Positions 57,275 through 64,000 of a stretch of DNA of 64,000 bases are shown here, piece by piece. The stretch is from Poecilobothrus nobilitatus (taxonomy: Eukaryota > Arthropoda > Insecta > Diptera > Dolichopodidae). The stretch lies in contig OX352772.1 of assembly GCA_947095535.1 (NCBI GenBank), positions 116,358,031-116,422,030 on the forward strand. The letters run 5' to 3'. Within the stretch, counting starts at the first letter, position 1; every line of letters begins with the position of its first letter. The notes beneath the pieces were generated by a model that was given only the letters and a program-made list of their open reading frames with translations, had not been told where the DNA came from and ran no database searches. The position numbers were made by a program, and so were the translations under genes.

Positions 57275-58840
57275 CTTTTTTTTTTTTCTTTCTTTATTTT
57301 AATTTATAATTGGTTAACAGAATTAGTTTATAGATACAATTTAAATGGTTTATTCATGACCTTAGCACAAAGCTGTGAGGTCTTATAATTTACATATGTA
57401 AACAAACGTAATTAAAAAGCAAAATTTATAACAAGTTAATTAAAAATAATACGAAAATTAATTAAAATATTTACTATTGCAAGTTAATTAAAACAAAAAA
57501 CAAAAAAAAAAATTAAAATAAAAAGTTTACAAAATGTGTTGTTTTATAAAAATTCCAGAAGTATATAATGACATCAAAATGAATGAAAACGAAATCATAA
57601 GTTAGTTTAATATTAGCAATAATTTTAATACTTGTATTCGTAATGTTTGTAATGTTCTCAAAACATGCTGTTAGTATTGAATTAATAATGTTAGTGATAA
57701 TTAGTTTTCAATTAACAAGTCCTTTACTTTCTCTTTGAAAAAAGAGAAATTGGTTATTAATCTTAGTTCTTCCGGTAAGACGTTGTAGCTTTCCTAACAA
57801 TTGTATTAGCAGTTATTTCTTTGGTTGCTAGTTCTAAAAAGTGAAAGATAGAAATTAACTTTGTTTCTTGTATTATAGTTATGTATATCGAGTCTTCTAT
57901 TTAAGATTAAACTATGTTTTAATTCGTTGTTTACTATTTTGAAAGCCGTTGCAAGCAATTCGAATTTGCTTATGACCGCCAGACATTGACATTACACGAA
58001 CCATTTAAGATATTGGTTCGTGTATAAAAATCGCGATGGATATCAAATTGGTAACCGTTGAATAATTTTCAAACACTTTATGTGTACTATCTCCAGTTTA
58101 TTTAGGTACACTTCTGGCGCCCTGCTCCATATAGGATTTAAATAGCAGATATTAGACTTAATATATGACGAATATAGCGCAAAAAGAGCTTTGTTTGACA
58201 AATAGTTACGAACTCTTCTTATTATAAAAATATAGGGAGAAATTTTTTTAATAATTTCTTCAATGTTATAACTCCAATTAGATTTACTATCCAAAATTAG
58301 CCTTAAATAGTTAAATTTTTTTACAATTTCTAACGAATCGTTTTTATACAAAAAATTATAATAAATCTGAATATCGAAGACTTTGTTTTCAAACAACATA
58401 ATTTTTGTTTTTTGATGATTTAGAATTAAACGATGTTTTGTCAGCCAAATCTTAATAATATGCAGATCGTAGCGAATCGAATTGGCAATTCCACTTTGGT
58501 TATTATCTGCATATTTTAAGACCGTGTCATCTGCGCATATCATTTCCGAAGTAAAATATCGTGATCAACACAGTCAAAAGCCTTCTTGATATAAAGAAAA
58601 ACACAACTGACATATTTCCTATTATCTATATTTTTTGAAATAAAATTGTTTAAGTCAAGACACGCGGCTGTTGTATTTGAATTTTGCTCGAACTCATATT
58701 TGATTGTTAGAATTTGATACCTAGAATTTGATTGTTAGTCTATTTTTAATTATATTTTCCAAAATTTTGGAAAAGGCAGGAAGGATGGAAATGGACCGGT
58801 AATTCGAACAGTCAGTTAAGTAAGTAATCCGAATGCAGTC
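57275..58840 (-). pseudogene. CR1/Jockey-type RT fragment with motif B region deleted
   Basis: On the minus strand: YRSISILPAFSKILENIIK near 58740-58800, motif A as KKAFDCVDHDILLR near 58550-58595, then almost at once motif C as ICADDTVLKYADN (58543 leftwards), and the RT C-terminus down to 58043 (YLRLILDSKSNWSYNIEEII, NKALFALYSSYIKS). Motif B, normally 40-70 residues between A and C, is missing. Further left are a terminal phrase (SYNVLPEELRLITNFSFF) near 57725-57790 and a 3' UTR with CACAGCTTTGTGCTAAGGTC, then an A-rich end near 57275. It is 5'-truncated. Confidence 0.75.
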
Positions 58841-59274
58841 AGTCTTAATGAACAGTCAGTTTTCTAAGTAATCCGAATGCAAAATCGATATGAAAGAACT
58901 AACATTTATTTTCAATAAGACTATATAAGGTCGCTGTGAATTAGACTTAGAATTTAATTCACCTAATTTTATTATTTTTTTGATTCTTAATTTTTTTTCA
59001 GATTCTATAACTCTGATACGATGTTAAATAATTACAGCCGCTAAGTCTTCTGTATAAACTAAATGTTCTTTTCAATATACAAAATCAAATGTAACAATGC
59101 AAAACATTAATCATTTACTTTATAAACAACATAAATTAAAAAAAGAAAAAAAGAAGCAATCATCCAAACCCTTTTACGTTACAAATCAGACTACTACAAA
59201 GAAAAAATTAAAAAAATGAGCAAATAAACACAATTGTGCTGTATTGTACAATTGTATAACACAAAATTGATTTT
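58841..59274. other. AT-rich spacer
   Basis: A short duplicated phrase (GTCAGTT..TAAGTAATCCGAATGCA) occurs near 58810-58840 and 58855-58880. Nothing else is recognised. Confidence 0.4.
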
Positions 59275-60760
59275 GTTGTTTATTTTTTTCTATAATTTTT
59301 TTTCTTCAGAACATACAATGAAAAAACATAGAAATGAGTATTTATTCATTATACATTTTTGATATTACTATTTAGTAGTATGTATAATGTATACCTACAT
59401 ACTAATTATTCTATTCTTTGGAATTTGTATTTTGTACTCTTTTTCTTTGCTTCCCTTTTTGTTTAACACAAACTTGATTTTGTTGTTATTCTCTTCTTTT
59501 CTTTTTTCTTCAGAACAAACAATTAAAAAACATAGAAATGAGTATTTATACGTTATACATATTTGATATTACTATTTAGTAGTATGTATAATGTATACAT
59601 ACTCATAATTCTATTCTTTGGAATTTGTATTTTGCACTCTTTCTCTTTGCTTCGCTTTTTGTATAACACAAAATTCATTTAGTTGTTATTTTCTTCTTTT
59701 CGTTTTTCTTCAGAACATACAATGAAAAAACATAGAAATTACTATTTATACATTATTGGTTGGTTGGTTGGTGTGAGTGGCTGGCCATCGCCGCTCCTGG
59801 CAGTGACCCCAATTAGCGCGTTAGCACAGTTTTGCTACCACTTCCGTGACCACAAGGCTTATAATAGAGCTATATTAGTTTAATTTTAAATCCATTTCGT
59901 TGCGTTAAGAAACCTTACCATTTCTGCAGGTTGCTTAACCGCTAGATCACTAAGATCGTTGAATTGATGGCTACCCAGAATTGCTATTCTGGCCCTCGCC
60001 AGCGCTGGGCACTTACAGGTGAAGTGTGTAATGGATTCTTTCTCATTCTGTTCACCACAGCTGCGGCATGATGAATTGAATGGGATACCTATTCTGGCCG
60101 CATGTTCACCAATTGGCCAGTCGCCCGTGAACACACCTATTGTTCTGGCTATGTTCCGTCGGGATAGCTTCAATAGATTTTCGGTTCTTTTTTTATCATA
60201 CGACGGCCAGACTTTCCTTGTACATTATACATATTTGATTTTACTATTTAGTAGTATGTATAATATATGCATCCTCAATATTTTATTATTTGGAATTTGT
60301 ACTCTTTTTCTTTGCTTCGCTTTTTGTATAACACAAAATTGATTTTATTGTTATTTTCTTCTTTTCTTTTTTCTTCAGAACAAACAATTAAAAAACATAT
60401 TAATGAGTATTTATACATTATACATATTTGATATTATGAAGTAGTTGTATAATGTATGCATACTTAAGATTCTATTCTTTGGACTTTGTACTCTTTTTAT
60501 TTGCTTCGCTTTTTGTATAACACAAAATTTACTTTGTTGTTATTTTCTTCTTTTCTTTTTTCTTCAGAACATTCAATCAAAAAACATAGAAATCAGTATT
60601 TATACATTATACATATTTGATATTACTATTTAGTAGCATGTATAATGTATTCATACTTATTATTCTATTCTCTGGAATTTGTACTCTTTTTCTTTGCTTC
60701 GCTTTTTGTATAACACAAAATTGATTTTATTGTTATTTTCTTCTTTTCTGTTTTCTTCTT
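59275..60760. repeat. Tandem array, unit about 200 bp, interrupted by a retrotransposon fragment
   Basis: The core CTTCAGAACATACAATGAAA followed by AACATAGAAATGAGTATTTA recurs near 59309, 59512, 59713, 60378 and 60567, giving a unit of about 190-203 bp. Each unit also contains ACTATTTAGTAGTATGTATA, an imperfect palindrome, and GCTTCGCTTTTTGTATAACA. One unit is split by the insertion at 59756-60218. No coding capacity. Confidence 0.85.
59756..60218 (-). mobile_element. 5'-truncated LOA/R1-type retrotransposon 3' fragment
   Basis: G+C-richer insert within the tandem array. On the minus strand, 59886-60173 encodes LSRRNIARTIGVFTGDWPIG, then CRSCGEQNEKESITHFTCKC, the C-terminal Cys/His region of LOA/R1-group ORF2 proteins. 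The fragment ends in a (CCAA)n tail, seen as TTGGTTGGTTGGTTGG at 59756 onward. TACATTAT occurs on both sides (about 59749-59756 and 60223-60230) and once in uninterrupted units, so it is the target duplication. The last residues before the stop are NATKWI. Related to the final domain of ORF2 only, with no RT present. Confidence 0.8.
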
Positions 60761-60984
60761 TGATAAATGTTAAGTAATATTATATTAAATAAACTTATTT
60801 ATAAAAACAAAAAAAATATTATGACTTTTAAATTAATAACTACAATGCATTAATTGCGCTTTTAATTTATACACATAACATAATTTATAAGATAAATTAA
60901 GACAAAGCTTGCAGTGACTGAGCAAAGGCTTGAGGTATCGAAAGTATGTACAATATTTATATTTATTTAAAAATAATGAAAAGT

Positions 60985-61110
60985 TTAAATAATTATAAGT
61001 AGCATAGGGTTAAGGGAAGTACGGGTATTTAAGAGTTAACAATGGCAGCTGTATTCTTCCTAGTTTTTATACCCGTACGATAAAGTATCGGGTATAATAA
61101 AATTACTCCT
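60985..61110 (-). repeat. Family A-type head abutting a family A-type tail
   Basis: A head (inverse of TACAGCTGCCATTGTTAACT and ATACCCGTAC, at about 61018-61060) is followed directly by a tail hairpin (ATACCCGTACGATAAAGTAT then CGGGTATAATAAAATTACTC, from about 61068). Two elements in the same orientation therefore meet end to end here. Confidence 0.65.
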
Positions 61111-62185
61111 TCGTTATATTTTTCACTTAAGGCAATAAACTGGAACCATTTTCTACAGGATTGTAGAGCATAATACTATCGTTAATATCCATCTTGTTTC
61201 ATCTTAAACGGTACAACAGTACCTGAGATATAGCAATTAAAAGTGGGAAATTAAAAAAAAAATTCCAACTTTCAAAAAAAAAACACTATACATGTGAAAT
61301 TGTCAAAGGCATCTAATATTTATTATTCTACCATTAGAAAGGACTTTTTACACCTTTTTCAAGGGTATACAATAAGTATGATATATATATTAGCAAATAG
61401 CCCCACCAGACACAAATGCGAAACTGAAACAAGAATTTTAATAAAAAAAACATTTTCATATTTTATTTTCTCATACATTTATTTTGCCTTTTTGTTTTCT
61501 TCTTGAAATATGTACGTAAAAATGTAAGTAGGATGCACTTAAGAGTTGGCTACAAAATCAGAATTATGCGCTTTTTCCAGAATATTTTTATACATATATA
61601 TGTATACACAAGAATCTCAATTTTTTATTTCCAGTTTACGGTAAAAATTCCAGTTACGGTAAAAATATAACGGTTTAATCAAAATGTTAAGAAAATTTGG
61701 TAATGCATTTTTCGGCAACTAGATGGCGGCATCGGTACTAATGGTATATATATTCGGAAACTTGGATATATTAAGTACCGTTATGTGATTACGTCATATA
61801 AATTGATAATCCCGTTAGTATATATCATATATCCCGGAAGTATATCCCGTTTTTTGTAGTACATATTTATAAGAAATTATTCTATGAATGAAAAATTTTT
61901 AAAAAAATAATTCAATGAATGGCGTTATAATAATATACATATATAAATACATATACATGTTAATATATACATACCTATTTGCTATTTTGTAATAAGTTTA
62001 GTATAAATTAATATACATTTGCTGCTTAGTATTAAATGGTAATATCATATTTGGAAAAGTTTTGTATTGATAAACATTAGATGGAAGGTTAGAATGTGTT
62101 TGATAAAATGTATAAATATATAGTTTGAATATATGTATGTATAAACCATAGTTCTAGAAATTATAAAATTCAGCCAAATTATTAT
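61068..62185 (-). repeat. Diverged family A-like repeat
   Basis: The tail is at the left (61068). The right half (about 61855-62185) matches the head half of family A, including AAGAAATTATTCTATGAATG, ATGGAAGGTTAGAATGTG and CATAGTTCTAGAAATTATAA. The middle differs from other copies and lacks the (GTCC)n tract, so this is a separate subtype or a mosaic. Confidence 0.6.
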
Positions 62186-62548
62186 AATGAAAACCAAATG
62201 TTATGTGACTGGAAAGCTTTTTTGATTTTATAAATATACACCACCAGCAAAACCCGAATATAAGCCACAAAATATATCTTACACTACTATATGTATGATT
62301 TAAGCAAAACTAGATATAAAATTAAGAGTATAGGTTAAAAGCTATGTCGAACTCAAACTTCATGTAAAAATTCGCCTACGTATTAGTGACTATAAAAATT
62401 AAAAGCTTTCAAAGCTCAAAAAGTTCTTTTAATTTTTTTCATACATTTTTCGCTTTATCTATTGATCATGCACACTATAATACACACAATTTTAAAGTTT
62501 TAAATTCAATTATACGTTCAACTTGATTGTGTGTAGTATTTTCTATTT

Positions 62549-62854
62549 ATACCCGTACGATAGGTTCGGGTATAATAAAATTACTCCTCCGTTTGTAACA
62601 CCTAGAAATAAGCGAGCTAGATATACCTTCAAAGGTATGGATCGGATCAGAAAAAAATTCTAAGACTTTTGAGCCATGTCCGTCCGTCCATCCGTCAGCA
62701 CGCTAACTCAAAAACTAAGAAAGCTAGAATCTTGAAATTTACACAAAATATTCTGTGAGTAATTTGTAGGTTCCCTATTTTTTTTGGTTGAGTTTGGACC
62801 AAACCTTAGGGTAGCTCTCGAACACCTAACTTTTAGATCCCCACATATTTTTTA
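62549..62854 (-). repeat. Truncated family A tail
   Basis: Terminal hairpin ATACCCGTACGATAGGTTCG at 62549, the CTCCTCCGTTTGTAACACCT block, (GTCC)n at about 62679-62695, and continuing to TTAGATCCCCACAT at about 62846, where similarity stops. Confidence 0.75.
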
Positions 62855-62900
62855 CAATGTAGTCTCTGGTAATATGTTCATCAAATATTTAAGTTTTGTA

Positions 62901-62985
62901 TAGTGCAGAGCACAGTGGGTAAGTTTTGAAAGTGAGGGTAATTTAGTTCGAATCCGTTTCGCGTATGTCCATTTTTTTTTTTTTT
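62901..62985 (+). ncRNA. tRNA-like / SINE head with A and B boxes and T run
   Basis: AGCACAGTGGGT (62909-62920) fits a pol III A box, and AGTTCGAATCC (62945-62955) fits the B box almost exactly, about 36 bp apart as in tRNA genes. A run of 14 T follows at about 62972-62985, which could end a pol III transcript. The acceptor and anticodon stems do not pair convincingly, so a tRNA-derived SINE or tRNA pseudogene is more likely than a working tRNA. It starts about 50 bp beyond a truncated family A tail. Confidence 0.45.
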
Positions 62986-64000
62986 AACTGTATTCATCAA
63001 CATTTTTTGAATAAAATTTTATATATAATACACACATATTATTTGATCTTTCCTCCTATAATAATTTAGTTCAATCAATCTTCATGTGCACATGTGTTTT
63101 GTATTAGGATTTAGCAAACAAAATATATATGTAAGTACAATATTTTCATGTTGCTAAATTATTTTGTTTTAAAACATTTGTTTAGGATTTAAATCAGAAT
63201 ATTTGTTGTCAACATTCTTTATGGCATATTGAATATGCATGGCGTTAAAAATTAATGTTTTATGTGTTTTATTTAGGAACATTTATGTATATTGTGTATA
63301 TAGATATACATATAAAATTTTATTAGAAATAATTCCAATTGCCAAATTTAAACTACATACATACATAAAATTTTTTTTTTGTATGTACATAGTAAGGAAT
63401 ATAAAAAGTAAAGTCATTACAAAATTATGCTTTTGCGCATTACGAATTATACAAAAAAAATATTGTCAACACAAAACATTAAAAATACATATGTAAGCAT
63501 GTACGTACGTACATAATATTATGTTAAACTAATTTCCTAAATTATTTTGTTCCGTTCCATTTGTTTATAATTTAAATCAAGATATTTGGCAACATTTTTT
63601 ACTGCATGATTTTATTAAGTGATTAGGTAGGTCGGTGTTCAAGGTTAGATGTTTGTTTGGATATACGATGTACTACTAATACTGTACTATAGAAATATAC
63701 AGTAAAATACATTTATGTATACCATTTTCATACGTGTTAGAAATATAGCTTCAACTAAAATTGTACATATTTTACCCTTCGAGGTACTTTCATTATTTAT
63801 GAATTACTGGAATAAAAAATTTTTACTCTTGCTGTAATGGAATCGATTTAACGTCTTTTAACTTAGTTAAACATTTGATATAAAATTGTAAAACGTATTT
63901 TATATCAGAAACTATAATTAATGTATGTGTGAATAAAAAATATTACATATTTTTTAAATTTAAATTATGTGTTTCATTTAAAAGTAAAAAGTATAGAATA
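62986..64000. other. AT-rich sequence, nothing recognised
   Basis: TACATA-rich and T-rich DNA. The ORF of 85 codons at 63239-63496 has low-complexity, cysteine/isoleucine-rich content and no homology I can name. Confidence 0.4.

Overview
The window looks like intergenic and intronic DNA from an arthropod nuclear genome, most likely an insect and probably a fly. It is very AT-rich and has no operons or prokaryotic signals. Almost all recognisable coding sequence is decayed transposable elements. Repeats carrying (GTCC)n or (GGAC)n microsatellites recur throughout and resemble the mini-me / DINE-1 (Helentron-like) repeats known from Diptera. The host assignment is an inference from repeat types, codon content and intron style.

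The only convincing host coding sequence is a pair of exons at 14.3-15.5 kb on the + strand. They encode CUB-like extracellular modules and the first half of a C-type lectin domain, and both splice phases match. The rest of that gene was not found in the window.

Layout by region. 0-5.5 kb: end of a family A repeat, a frameshifted B-family DNA polymerase fragment (Polinton/virus-like), an AT-rich satellite of about 150 bp period, and a hAT-like MITE. 5.6-14 kb: two decayed minus-strand CR1/Jockey-type retrotransposons whose ORF1 starts with a PHD-like finger. One ORF1 is split by a family D repeat, and a full-length family A repeat lies between the two relics. 14.3-20.6 kb: host exons, duplicated AT-rich segments, and family D and B repeats. 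21.2-27.6 kb: Jockey-like copy A, minisatellites, a second full-length family A repeat, and an RTE-like 3' end. 28-40.7 kb: an errantivirus (gypsy-type LTR element with env) that has lost gag-pol and contains Jockey-like copy B; its 5' LTR and leader, plus a family A repeat carrying a nested family B repeat, are tandemly duplicated. 41.1-42.4 kb: family C repeat. 43.3-46.5 kb: a GC-richer, decayed I-clade element. 48.6 kb: a pogo-like transposon terminus. 51.2-56.3 kb: an almost complete I-clade element with ORF1 and an EN-RT-RNase H ORF2 but four lesions. 57.3-58.8 kb: another retrotransposon fragment. 59.3-60.8 kb: a roughly 200-bp tandem array interrupted by an LOA/R1-like 3' fragment. 61-63 kb: family A ends and a tRNA-like (SINE-like) sequence.

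The strongest new signal is the set of microsatellite repeats. Families A, B and C share one architecture: a head with a subterminal inverted repeat, a tail carrying the complementary repeat in a hairpin, a (GTCY)n tract just inside the tail, and in B and C tandem internal modules. One nested insertion gives the exact insertion point inside a T run. Its two copies in the tandem duplication differ by three internal modules (4 versus 7).
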